Assembly (NCBI RefSeq): GCF_030811455.1
Contig: NZ_JAUSQU010000001.1
Coordinates: forward strand, 7,316,001-7,380,000
Direction: 5' to 3'
Length of the DNA stretch: 64,000 nt
Source: Streptosporangium lutulentum
GTDB lineage: Bacteria > Actinomycetota > Actinomycetes > Streptosporangiales > Streptosporangiaceae
Shown: in pieces, positions 34,830 through 42,860 of the stretch
Layout of the letters: every line of letters starts with the position of its first letter
How positions within the stretch are numbered: position 1 is the stretch's first letter
Notes under the pieces: generated by a model
What the model saw: only the letters and a program-made list of their open reading frames with translations
Database searches by the model: none
Told to the model about the DNA's origin: nothing
Translations under genes and position numbers: made by a program

Positions 34830-35774
34830 ATGGGCCATAACACTCCTGACAGCCGCAAGACGCTCCTCATATGGGGAGCGCTCGCGATCGTATACGTGGT
34901 GTGGGGCTCCACCTACCTTGCAATCAAGATCGTCGTCGAGACACTTCCCCCGCTGCTCAGCGGCGCCATGCGCTTCATCACGGCCGCGCTGATCCTCGGT
35001 ACCGTCGTGTTCCTGTTCCGCCACCGGCAGGCCTTTCGGATGAGCTGGAAGGAACTCGGCGGAGCGGCGCTGGTCGGGTTGTTGCTGTTGACCGGCGGCA
35101 ACGGCATGGTCGCGGTGGCCGAGCAGCACATCTCCAGCGGGCTGGCGGCGCTGCTGGTCGCCTCGGTGCCGCTCTGGCTGGTGATCCTCAGGGTTGTCAG
35201 CAGGGACAGGCCCCAGGCGATGACCCTGGCCGGGGTGCTCATCGGGTTCGGCGGGGTGGCGGTGCTGTCACTGACGGGTGGAGGCAGCTCGGCGGACGGC
35301 GTGGGCATCGCGATCATCCTGCTGGCGTCGCTGTCGTGGTCGCTCGGCTCGTTCCTGTCCGCCCGGATCCCGATGCCCGCCGACCCCTTCGCCGCGAGCG
35401 CGATCGAGATGGCCGCTGGCGGCGTCGGGCTGGTGCTGACCGCCATGGTCGTGGGCGAGCGTCTCGACCTCACCGCCGTCTCGGGACGATCCTGGCTCGC
35501 CCTGGGCTACCTGGTCCTGATGGGCTCGCTGGTCGCCTTCACCGCCTACGTCTGGCTGCTGGGCAACGCCCCCATCTCCCTGGTGTCCACCTACGCCTAC
35601 GTCAACCCGGTCGTGGCGGTCGTCCTCGGCGCGCTCATCCTGAGCGAACCCGTCACGACCTCGATGATCGCCGCCGGTGTGGTGATCGTCCTCGGCGTCG
35701 CCCTGGTGGTGTCCACCGAGCGGCGCAGAAAGGCGGAGAACGTGGCGGCGGAGCTGGAGTCCGCGCCCGTGTAG
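34830..35774 (+). CDS. DMT-superfamily (EamA) transporter
   Basis: The 314-aa protein has ten predicted membrane helices in two EamA repeats, as in YedA/RhaT-type exporters. The first helix carries IVYVVWGSTYLAIKIVV and the second repeat the phrase LVSTYAYVNPVVAVVLGALILSE, which is near-diagnostic for the family. It probably exports amino acids or other small metabolites. The ATG at 34830 is chosen because the nearer ATG at 34823 leads to an immediate stop. TATTGT 9 nt upstream suggests a very short or absent leader. Confidence 0.88.
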   Translation: MGHNTPDSRKTLLIWGALAIVYVVWGSTYLAIKIVVETLPPLLSGAMRFITAALILGTVVFLFRHRQAFRMSWKELGGAALVGLLLLTGGNGMVAVAEQHISSGLAALLVASVPLWLVILRVVSRDRPQAMTLAGVLIGFGGVAVLSLTGGGSSADGVGIAIILLASLSWSLGSFLSARIPMPADPFAASAIEMAAGGVGLVLTAMVVGERLDLTAVSGRSWLALGYLVLMGSLVAFTAYVWLLGNAPISLVSTYAYVNPVVAVVLGALILSEPVTTSMIAAGVVIVLGVALVVSTERRRKAENVAAELESAPV

Positions 35775-35870
35775 AGCACGTGGCCGGCGGTGCGGGGGGC
35801 GGCTCCCCCGCACCGATCCGGCGGAAGGCTGATTGCGGTCGCGGGCCAGGGCGGTCTTCGGTACCGCCGT

Positions 35871-36932
35871 TCAGGCGTTCCTGAAGGCCTCGGCGGCGGC
35901 CAGGAAGGCGTCGTTGGCCTCGGGGGTGCCGATGGTGATCCGGGCGCCCTCCCCCGCGAAGGGACGCACCGCGAGCCCCTGAACCGCGCAGGACCCGGCG
36001 AAGTCCATCGTGCGCTCGCCCAGGCGGAGCCAGACGAAGTTGGCCTCGGTGACGGGCACCGTCCAGCCCTGGGAGATCAGGGCCTCGCGGACCCGGCCGC
36101 GCTCCTTGACCACGGCGTCCACCCGCTCCAGCAGCTCGTCCTCGGCCGCCAGGGAGGCGATCGCGGCGACCTGGGCCAGGTGGTTGACCGCGAAGGGCAC
36201 CGTCGTCTTGCGCACGGCGGACGCCACCGGCTCATCGGCGATCAGATAGCCCACCCGGAGCCCGGCCAGGCCGTACGCCTTGGAGAACGTCCGCAGCACG
36301 GCCACGTTCGGCCGCTCGCGGTAGACGGTGAGCCCGTCGGTGACGTCGGCGTCCCTGACGTACTCCCGGTAGGCCTCGTCGAGCACGACGAGCACGTCCT
36401 CGGGGACCCTGTTCAGGAAGGCCTCCAGCTCGGCCGCGTGGACGACCGTGCCGGTGGGGTTGTTCGGGTTGCAGACGAAGACCATGCGCGTCCGCGGGGT
36501 GATCGCGTCGGCCATGGCCTCCAGGTGGTGCGTCTCACCCAGCAGAGGGACCCGTACCGAGGTCACCCCGGACAGGTCGGCCATGAGGGGGTACGCCTCG
36601 AACGACCGCCAGGCGTAGACCACCTCGGCGCCCGGCTCTCCAACGGTCTCCAGGAGCTGCTGCAGCAGCGTCACCGACCCCGCGCCGGGCGCGACGTGCT
36701 CGGGCGGCACGCCGTACTTCTCGGCGATCGTGTTGGTCAGTTCCGTGGCCGCGGGATCGGGGTAGAGATGCATCTCGGACGCCGCCTTCGAAACCGCCTC
36801 GACCACGGAGGGCAACGGTCCGTAGGGGGATTCGTTCGAAGACAGCTTGTAGGACCGACCGTCGGCGGACACCGCGGTCTTGCCCGCCTTGTAGGCGGGC
36901 ACCGTGTCCAGAATCGCGCGGAAACGAGGCAT
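35871..36932 (-). CDS. hisC: Histidinol-phosphate / aromatic aminotransferase
   Basis: The 353-aa class I/II PLP enzyme has [15 protein letters not shown] at the substrate end, [19 protein letters not shown] and the Schiff-base Lys K218 in [15 protein letters not shown]. It transfers an amino group between glutamate and imidazole acetol-phosphate, or acts on phenylpyruvate. The isolated position, away from other his genes, and the sequence style favour the HisC2/Pat-type paralogue. A TAAAGT box 6 nt before the ATG supports the start. It is divergent from the Uma2 gene. Confidence 0.88.
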   Translation of the reverse strand: MPRFRAILDTVPAYKAGKTAVSADGRSYKLSSNESPYGPLPSVVEAVSKAASEMHLYPDPAATELTNTIAEKYGVPPEHVAPGAGSVTLLQQLLETVGEPGAEVVYAWRSFEAYPLMADLSGVTSVRVPLLGETHHLEAMADAITPRTRMVFVCNPNNPTGTVVHAAELEAFLNRVPEDVLVVLDEAYREYVRDADVTDGLTVYRERPNVAVLRTFSKAYGLAGLRVGYLIADEPVASAVRKTTVPFAVNHLAQVAAIASLAAEDELLERVDAVVKERGRVREALISQGWTVPVTEANFVWLRLGERTMDFAGSCAVQGLAVRPFAGEGARITIGTPEANDAFLAAAEAFRNA

Positions 36933-36938
36933 GCTCTT

Positions 36939-36944
36939 ACTTTA
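36939..36944 (-). promoter_or_regulatory. -10 hexamer of leaderless promoter for hisC-like gene
   Basis: TAAAGT on the minus strand ends 6 nt before the ATG at 36932. Confidence 0.55.
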
Positions 36945-36995
36945 GAAGGACCGGGCGGATGGGGCATCATCGGTGTGACACTGGAGGTGAGAGGC

Positions 36996-37631
36996 ATGCC
37001 CGACCGGGAGGACGAGATGAGCATCGCACCCTTGGCCGAAGCCGAGCCCATTCCCGACTGGGCGATTCCTCCCAAAGAGGGCTTCACCGCCGATGACCTC
37101 GATCGGCTTCCCGGGATCCCCCCTCACACCGAACTGATCGATGGCACGCTCGTGTTCGTGAGTCCTCAGACCCGCTTTCACGGTCTCGTGATTTTCCTCC
37201 TTCGCAGAGAGCTTGATCTGACGGCACCTGCTCATCTTCGAGTGGAACAGGAGATGACTGTAAAGCTGGGACGACGGCAGCGGCCGGAGCCGGACCTGGT
37301 GCTCCTTCACGCACACGCGTCATCCGATCTCATGCGGACCTTCTACGAGGCGTCAGATGTGCTGCTCGCCGTCGAAGTCGTCTCCGAGGAGTCCGAAGAA
37401 CGCGATCGTAACCGCAAGCCTCAGTTGTATGCCGAGGCTGGAATCCCCCACTTCTGGCGGATCGAGAACGTTGAGAACCGCCCCAGCGTCTACGTCTACG
37501 AACTGAACCCGGTGACCAAGGCATACGCGCTCACCGGCATCCATCAGGATCGATTGAAGCTCAGCCTTCCCTATGACATCGACATCGACCTGACGGAGAT
37601 CGGTAAGCCTCGATCCCTGCCTGGCCAGTAG
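36996..37631 (+). CDS. Uma2-family (DUF820) putative restriction-fold endonuclease
   Basis: The 211-aa protein has the Uma2 pattern of the PD-(D/E)xK nuclease fold: ELIDGTLVFVSPQT early, then RPEPDLVLLHA (the PD), LLAVEVVSEESEERDRNRKPQLYAEAG with Glu and Lys, and IPHFWRIE. Such genes are often multicopy in actinobacteria and cyanobacteria and are of unclear role. GGAGG 8 nt upstream supports ATG 36996 over ATG 37017. Codon use is a little less GC-biased than its neighbours (cttcga, gttgag), hinting at later arrival. Confidence 0.85.
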   Translation: MPDREDEMSIAPLAEAEPIPDWAIPPKEGFTADDLDRLPGIPPHTELIDGTLVFVSPQTRFHGLVIFLLRRELDLTAPAHLRVEQEMTVKLGRRQRPEPDLVLLHAHASSDLMRTFYEASDVLLAVEVVSEESEERDRNRKPQLYAEAGIPHFWRIENVENRPSVYVYELNPVTKAYALTGIHQDRLKLSLPYDIDIDLTEIGKPRSLPGQ

Positions 37632-37691
37632 CCGGACAGGTGACCGGCGGGATGGCCCGCACCGGTGAAGGTGTCCTCATCGCCGTCCCGG

Positions 37692-37713
37692 CTACTCCCT
37701 GAGCAAGCGGAGC
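37692..37713 (-). repeat. Imperfect copy of the nrtR-like gene 3' end
   Basis: CTACTCCCTGAGCAAGCGGAGC here matches the 3' end of the NUDIX regulator gene (37779-37800) at 19 of 22 positions, including the stop codon. It lies about 87 bp beyond that stop. It may be a second case of gene-end duplication as seen after pyrE, or chance. Confidence 0.4.
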
Positions 37714-37778
37714 GGCCGGGGAGTGGCACGGTGTGACGGCCTCCGCGCGCAGCACGGATTGGGCAAGGTCCCGCTCGA

Positions 37779-38444
37779 CTACCCCTTGAGCGAGCGGAGC
37801 ATCGGCGGATGGAGCAGCACCGCCGGGCCCCGGCGGTAGAGCTTGGCGGGGCGTCCGCCGTCGCGGGCGGTGATGCCTCCGGTGGGCACCAGGAAGCCCT
37901 CCGCCTTGGTGACCTTGCGGTGGAAGTTGCGCGGGTCCAGGGAGCGGCCCCAGACGATCTCGTAGACCCGGCGCAGATCGGCGACGGTGAACTCCGGAGG
38001 GCAGAAGGCCGCGCCCAGCGGGGTGTACTCAAGCTTGGCGCGGGCGCGCTCGATCCCGTCGAGCACGATGCGCCGGTGGTCGAAGGCCATCTCCTGGAGG
38101 GACGAGACCGGCTGCCAGCTCATGTGCGCCTCGGTGGAGGCCGGCAGATCGGGGGCGAGGCCGAGATAGGCGACGCTCAGGACGCGCTGGCGCGGATCCC
38201 GGTCGGGATAGCCGTAGGTCTGGAGCTGTTCCAGATGGACGGCGGCGCCGGGCAGGCCCGCTCGTTCGGCGAGGACCCGGGCCGCGGCGGCCGGCAGGTC
38301 CTCGTCGAGCTGGATGAAGCCGCCTGACAGGGCCCAGCGTCCCTCGTAGGGCGGTTTGTTCCGTTGCCAGACGAGGGCGCTCAGCGCCTGGCACCGCACC
38401 GTGAGGACGACCAGATCCACGCTGACGGGAACGCGCGGAACCAT
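37779..38444 (-). CDS. NrtR-type NUDIX-domain transcriptional regulator
   Basis: The 221-aa protein has an N-terminal NUDIX domain (about 1-130) and a C-terminal winged helix (about 140-221: CPPEFTVADLRRVYEIVWG then NFHRKVTKAEGFLVPTGG). The NUDIX box reads GFIQLDEDLPAAAARVLAER: the first Gly/Glu spacing is kept, but the REUxEE core is RVLAER, so hydrolysis is probably lost. This matches NrtR, which senses ADP-ribose or related NAD metabolites and represses NAD-salvage genes. No NAD gene lies nearby. The start is supported by a leaderless -10 box. Confidence 0.82.
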   Translation of the reverse strand: MVPRVPVSVDLVVLTVRCQALSALVWQRNKPPYEGRWALSGGFIQLDEDLPAAAARVLAERAGLPGAAVHLEQLQTYGYPDRDPRQRVLSVAYLGLAPDLPASTEAHMSWQPVSSLQEMAFDHRRIVLDGIERARAKLEYTPLGAAFCPPEFTVADLRRVYEIVWGRSLDPRNFHRKVTKAEGFLVPTGGITARDGGRPAKLYRRGPAVLLHPPMLRSLKG

Positions 38445-38451
38445 GTCAGGC

Positions 38452-38457
38452 ACGTTA
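38452..38457 (-). promoter_or_regulatory. -10 hexamer of leaderless promoter for NrtR-like gene
   Basis: TAACGT on the minus strand ends 7 nt before the ATG at 38444. Confidence 0.6.
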
Positions 38458-38463
38458 CACCGA

Positions 38464-40299
38464 TCAGGCGCCCGCCCGGACGTGTAACGTCTCGGCGGCG
38501 GCCCGCCCATCGGCCGTCGCGACCGAGACCTTGATCCACGCCCCCGCCAGCACCTGTGACCAGTCGAGTGGGATCCACGCCGTCTCCATCCGGACGGGCA
38601 GGTCGGGCAGCGGCTCCGTCAGGTTCACCCCGGCCACCTCGACGACCTTCGGGCTGTCCTGCCCGTCCCAGGTGAGCGTCACCTTGGAGCCCATGAGCAG
38701 GTTGTATCCCCGGATCTCCAGGCCGTCCTGGATGTCACGCCCCTTGCGGACCGCGTCGACCGCGATGGGCCGGTCCCAGTCGCGGGCGATCTCCTCGGAG
38801 AGGGACGGGGATCCGCAGGTGAAGAAGTCGCTCCACATGTAGGAGACGACCTTGGAGACATACCGCCCGACCTGGGCGATGGCCGTGTCGAGCCGTTCCT
38901 TGTCGGTGCGCCCCCTGGTGCCGGCCCTCTCCTCACAGAAGTCCTCGTCGGACGGCTCGAAGGCCTCCACGTTGGCCCAGAGCTGCACGTTGTAGCCCTG
39001 CTCGACCATCTTGGTCCGCGCCTCGGCCATCGCCCGGTAGTAGTCGCGGGTCGAGCCGTAATACGCGGTGCCGTTGGTCGCCTCCCCCACGACCGGGCGC
39101 AGCCGCTCGTCCACGTTCTCCTCGCGCTGGTCCGGCCAGAAGAGCCCGACCTTGCCGGTGCCCCGGCTGTCCTGCGGCGCGATGATCCCGACCCCGGTCC
39201 TGGCCAGGGCCTCGAAGCCCTTGGCGACCTGCTGGGGCGTGGCGCTGAACGACAGCCGCTTGCGCGCGTCGAGGTAGGGACTGACCAGGATCGGCTTGCC
39301 GGGCATCTCCTGATCCACGATCTCGTGCTGCGAGGCGTAGACCTTGAGCGTCGGGTTGTCCTCCTCCCCGCCGTCGCCGTCGTACGTCATGTCGCGCATC
39401 TGCAGCTCGAACGGCTGGTAGAAGCCCGCCAGCGAGGTCCGGTTCTGGAACCGGGCCCCGTAGTCCTGCATGATCCGCCGGGTGAGCGTGGTGAGGGTGT
39501 CGATGCCCTCCTTGGACGCCCGCGTCTCCTGGGCCGGATCGCGCGGCGACAGCGGCAGCGCCGGGTAGACCTTCACCCCGAACCTGTCGCCGAGATCCAG
39601 CAGCTCGGTGAGGCTGTCCTGCTCCGCACCCGCGATCAGGATCACGTGGTAGCCGCGGCCCACGTTCCTGATGTTCTCGCAGCTCGGGTCGTCGGTACCG
39701 TCGTCGGGCGCGACGATCCGGTAGAAGACGGTCTTTCCTACGGAGATCTTCTTCTCGAACTCGGGACAGCGGAACAGGTCCGGGCCGAACGCCTCGTCGG
39801 TCCGGTACACGAAGGTCGAGGTCACCTCGTTGCCCGGGTTGGCCGCCTTGAGCTCCTGCTCCGCCGCCTTCACGCACGGCAGCCCGTTCTCCTCGCAGGG
39901 CTTGTAGCGGGGGTCGAGGTTCCCGTCCTTGTCGAGGATCCAGCCGTCCCCGTCGACGCCCCGGTCCTGCAGACCCCACCCGATCCGGATGACGGTGTCG
40001 CCGCCCACCTTGTGGATCGCGTCGAACTGCCGTCGCCAGGTGCAGTGGTCGACGGTCGGGATGAGCCAGTAACCGGTCAGCGCGTACGGGGAGGGCATGG
40101 CCGTGTCGAACGTTCCACACGGATCGGTGAACTCGTCCGCGGCCGGAGTCGGGGTGGAGGAGGTCGACGAGGGGGCGGAGGAGGACGCGATCGACGCGCT
40201 GTCACCCGTCGGAGAGATCACATCGATGGGGGCGACCAGCACGATCGCTGCCACCACGGCGATGATCGCCACGCCTAGGAAAGCGATGAGCCAGCGCAC
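38464..40299 (-). CDS. Membrane-anchored DUF4434-like glycoside-hydrolase-fold protein
   Basis: The 611-aa protein has an N-terminal membrane anchor or signal (3-23, WLIAFLGVAIIAVVAAIVLV), a Ser/Thr/Pro linker (about 32-55) and a large outside domain. LTGYWLIPTVDHCTWRRQFD, VIRIGWGLQ, GVKVYPALPLSP and GFYQPFELQM suggest a TIM-barrel related to DUF4434, a presumed glycosidase family. The C-terminal part (about 500-611) looks like a beta-sandwich. It should act on a cell-surface glycan and lies at the edge of the glycan locus. Start is GTG with TAGTGT 7 nt upstream. Confidence 0.65.
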   Translation of the reverse strand: MRWLIAFLGVAIIAVVAAIVLVAPIDVISPTGDSASIASSSAPSSTSSTPTPAADEFTDPCGTFDTAMPSPYALTGYWLIPTVDHCTWRRQFDAIHKVGGDTVIRIGWGLQDRGVDGDGWILDKDGNLDPRYKPCEENGLPCVKAAEQELKAANPGNEVTSTFVYRTDEAFGPDLFRCPEFEKKISVGKTVFYRIVAPDDGTDDPSCENIRNVGRGYHVILIAGAEQDSLTELLDLGDRFGVKVYPALPLSPRDPAQETRASKEGIDTLTTLTRRIMQDYGARFQNRTSLAGFYQPFELQMRDMTYDGDGGEEDNPTLKVYASQHEIVDQEMPGKPILVSPYLDARKRLSFSATPQQVAKGFEALARTGVGIIAPQDSRGTGKVGLFWPDQREENVDERLRPVVGEATNGTAYYGSTRDYYRAMAEARTKMVEQGYNVQLWANVEAFEPSDEDFCEERAGTRGRTDKERLDTAIAQVGRYVSKVVSYMWSDFFTCGSPSLSEEIARDWDRPIAVDAVRKGRDIQDGLEIRGYNLLMGSKVTLTWDGQDSPKVVEVAGVNLTEPLPDLPVRMETAWIPLDWSQVLAGAWIKVSVATADGRAAAETLHVRAGA

Positions 40300-40306
40300 G
40301 ATCAGG

Positions 40307-40312
40307 ACACTA
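40307..40312 (-). promoter_or_regulatory. -10 hexamer of leaderless promoter for DUF4434-like gene
   Basis: TAGTGT on the minus strand ends 7 nt before the GTG at 40299. Confidence 0.6.
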
Positions 40313-40359
40313 CCGTTCTTGCGATCAGGCGGACATAAGCTGCTTCGCCGTACGAAGGT

Positions 40360-41448
40360 TCAGCTCTTGACGCCTGCCCACGCCTCAAGCTGGGCGACGA
40401 AACGGCGGGCGGAGTTGGGCCAGTGGTGGTTGGCACGGGCCGCCGCATACCCTCGCGCTCCCCGGGCGTGCCGCTCCCGGACGTCGTCCCGCAGCCAGAG
40501 CACGGCCTGGGCGACGGCCTTGGGGTCCTGCCAGGGGACGACCATCCCGCTGTCGTAGCGTTCGACGAGCTCGACCGCGCGGGGCGAGGGAGTGGTGATC
40601 ACGGGAATGCCGTGGGCCATGTACTCCACGATCTTCGTGGGCATGGAGTGCCGGTAGTTGGGCTCGTCGCGCAGGAGGGAGAGCCCGGCCAGCGCGCCGT
40701 CGAGCCGCTTGAGCGCCTCGTCGTTCGGCATGAAGTCGCGCCACTCCAGCACGCCCTCGGCCACCGCCTCGTTCAGGATCGGCCGCGACTGGGGGTCGGC
40801 GTAGCCGATCAGCTCGACCGCCACCCGGTACGGCTGGAGTAACCTGCCCACCTCGACGGCCTCGCGCACCCCTCGCGCCTCCGACAACCAGCCGAGGTAG
40901 ACGACGCGGTCGTCGCCCGGCGCGATCACGTCGTCGGGCACCCAGGTCTCGTTGGGCACCACCAGGTGGGCCTGGCGGAACCGGCCGGCGTAGGCGGTCT
41001 CGGCCAGGAGCAGGTGCAGGTGCCGCTCGGCCGCGCCTTCGAGCATCCGGGCCAGGAACCGCACCGGCGGACGCATGAACGCGGGCAGCCAGGGCTTCAG
41101 CGACAGGGTCGCCGGGGTGTCCTCGTGCACGTCCCAGACCACCGGGGGCCGCTTGCGCATCCCCACGACCGCGAGCAGCAGCTCGGGGTCGTGGATGACC
41201 ACCAGGTCGACCTGCTTGCGCATGCGCTTGAACACCTTGCGCGCGGCGCGAACGGCCGTCAGCCGCTTGCGTTCGGCCGCCCGGGGGAGGTCGACGCCGT
41301 TCACCCAGGATCGGGCCATGACGCCCCGCGCGCTGAAGGGCGCGGCATACGTGACCTCATGACCGGCATCCACGAGCGCGCGGATCTGCCGGTGCAGGAT
41401 CCGGGCGTCCTCGGGGTGATGCACCACCGTCATGACGAGCACGTGCAC
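40360..41448 (-). CDS. Family 4-type glycosyltransferase
   Basis: The 362-aa GT-B protein starts MHVLVMTVVHHPEDARILHR, with the HPxDARI phrase common in this group. The C-terminal half has VVYLGWLSEARGVREAVEVG and the donor-binding segment YRHSMPTKIVEYMAHGIPVI (EX7E-like). It should transfer a sugar from a nucleotide donor during surface-glycan assembly at the cytosolic membrane face. The GTG start follows AAAGGG, and only 20 bp separate it from the stop of the upstream dehydrogenase gene, so the two form an operon. Confidence 0.88.
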   Translation of the reverse strand: MHVLVMTVVHHPEDARILHRQIRALVDAGHEVTYAAPFSARGVMARSWVNGVDLPRAAERKRLTAVRAARKVFKRMRKQVDLVVIHDPELLLAVVGMRKRPPVVWDVHEDTPATLSLKPWLPAFMRPPVRFLARMLEGAAERHLHLLLAETAYAGRFRQAHLVVPNETWVPDDVIAPGDDRVVYLGWLSEARGVREAVEVGRLLQPYRVAVELIGYADPQSRPILNEAVAEGVLEWRDFMPNDEALKRLDGALAGLSLLRDEPNYRHSMPTKIVEYMAHGIPVITTPSPRAVELVERYDSGMVVPWQDPKAVAQAVLWLRDDVRERHARGARGYAAARANHHWPNSARRFVAQLEAWAGVKS

Positions 41449-41468
41449 TGCGCGCAGCCCTTTCGTCG

Positions 41469-42731
41469 CTAGAGCCGCTCGACGCGTTCACCCTCGGCGA
41501 GCACGCCTCGGGTGTCGAGCACGAGTCTGCCGTGGTCCTCGACGATCGACAGGTCGAAGGCTGCGTGCTGCTGAAGCAGCAACGTCACATCCGCGTCCGC
41601 GACCGCCCTGGCAAGGTCTTCCTCACGCGGCACCGAGGTGCCGTCCACTCGCCATTCCTTTACGTATGGATCAACGAAGACGAGCTCCGCCCCGAGCTCC
41701 AGGAGCACGCGGGCGACCGGCACGGCCGGCGTCTCGCGCTCGTCGGCGATGTCCGGCTTGTAGGTGACGCCGAGCAGCACCACCTTGGAGCCGTTCACGG
41801 CCTTCTTCTGCCGGTTGAGCAGCCGCTGCACGCGGGCCACCACGTAGGACGGCATCCGCTCGTTGATCTCCTGGGCCAGCTCCACGAACCGGAAGGGGTA
41901 GCCCAGCTTGCGCACCCTGTAGGACAGGTAGGACGGGTCGACGGGGATGCAGTGTCCCCCGACTCCCGGTCCCGGCAGGAACTTCTGGAAGCCGAACGGC
42001 TTGGTGGCCGCGGCCTCGATGGACTCCCAGAGGTCGACGCCGAGCTCGTCACAGAAGATCGCCATCTCGTTGACGAGGGCGATGTTGACGTGCCGGTAGG
42101 TGTTCTCCAGGAGCTTGGCCATCTCGGCCTCGCGAGTGCCGCTGACCGGCACGACCTGTTCGATGAACTGGGAGTAGAACCCGACCGCGCGGTCCTTGCA
42201 GGCGGGCGTGTAACCGCCGACGACCTTGGGGGTGTTGCGCAGCCCGTACTTGGGGTTGCCCGGGTCGATGCGCTCGGGCGAGAAGGCGAGGTGGAAGTCG
42301 ACGCCCGCGACGAGACCGGAGGCCTCCAGGATCGGGCGGGCGATCTCGTCGGTGGTGCCGGGCCAGGTGGTGGACTCCAGGACCACCAGGGACCCCGCGC
42401 TCAGGTTGCGGGCGACGACGTTGGTGGCGCCCTCCACCGCCGACAGGTCGGGGCGGTGGTCCTCGTCCAGCGGGGTCGGCACGCAGATGATGATGGTGCG
42501 GCTCTTCGCGAGCACGGACTCGTCCAGCGTGGCGCTGAAGCCGCTGACGAGCATGTGCTCGAGGTCGGCGTCGGTCAGGTCGTCGATGTAGGAGTGGCCG
42601 GCGTTGAGAGCCTCCACCTTCTGCGGATCGACCTCGAAGCCGACGACTCGCAGCCCTGCCGCCGTGGCCTCCTTGGCCAAGGGCATGCCGACGTAGCCCA
42701 GACCTATGACGGCCAGGTCGTAGGCAGTCAC
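41469..42731 (-). CDS. UDP-sugar 6-dehydrogenase (UDP-HexNAc type, WecC/WbpA-like)
   Basis: The 420-aa enzyme oxidises C6 of a UDP-sugar to the acid with two NAD+. Seen are the NAD fold AVIGLGYVGMPLAKEATAAGL, STTWPGTTDE, KLLENTYRHVNIALVNE and the catalytic Cys C261 in GVGGHCIPVDPSYLSYR. The motif style fits UDP-GlcNAc/ManNAc dehydrogenases more than UDP-glucose ones. Together with the epimerase at 44948 it could make UDP-ManNAcA. GTG at 42731 is chosen for the closeness of the NAD fold and an AAGG upstream. It is co-transcribed with the downstream glycosyltransferase. Confidence 0.9.
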   Translation of the reverse strand: MTAYDLAVIGLGYVGMPLAKEATAAGLRVVGFEVDPQKVEALNAGHSYIDDLTDADLEHMLVSGFSATLDESVLAKSRTIIICVPTPLDEDHRPDLSAVEGATNVVARNLSAGSLVVLESTTWPGTTDEIARPILEASGLVAGVDFHLAFSPERIDPGNPKYGLRNTPKVVGGYTPACKDRAVGFYSQFIEQVVPVSGTREAEMAKLLENTYRHVNIALVNEMAIFCDELGVDLWESIEAAATKPFGFQKFLPGPGVGGHCIPVDPSYLSYRVRKLGYPFRFVELAQEINERMPSYVVARVQRLLNRQKKAVNGSKVVLLGVTYKPDIADERETPAVPVARVLLELGAELVFVDPYVKEWRVDGTSVPREEDLARAVADADVTLLLQQHAAFDLSIVEDHGRLVLDTRGVLAEGERVERL

Positions 42732-42860
42732 TGGAAGACCTTGGAATGCCGGAAACAACACTTCATGGTGGCAAAGGCTATCTCAAGTCCGAACGAGCCA
42801 CGCCTAATGTGATTGAACGCATCGCAAACGGCAGCTTTCCCCGCTATCAACACGAGACCA

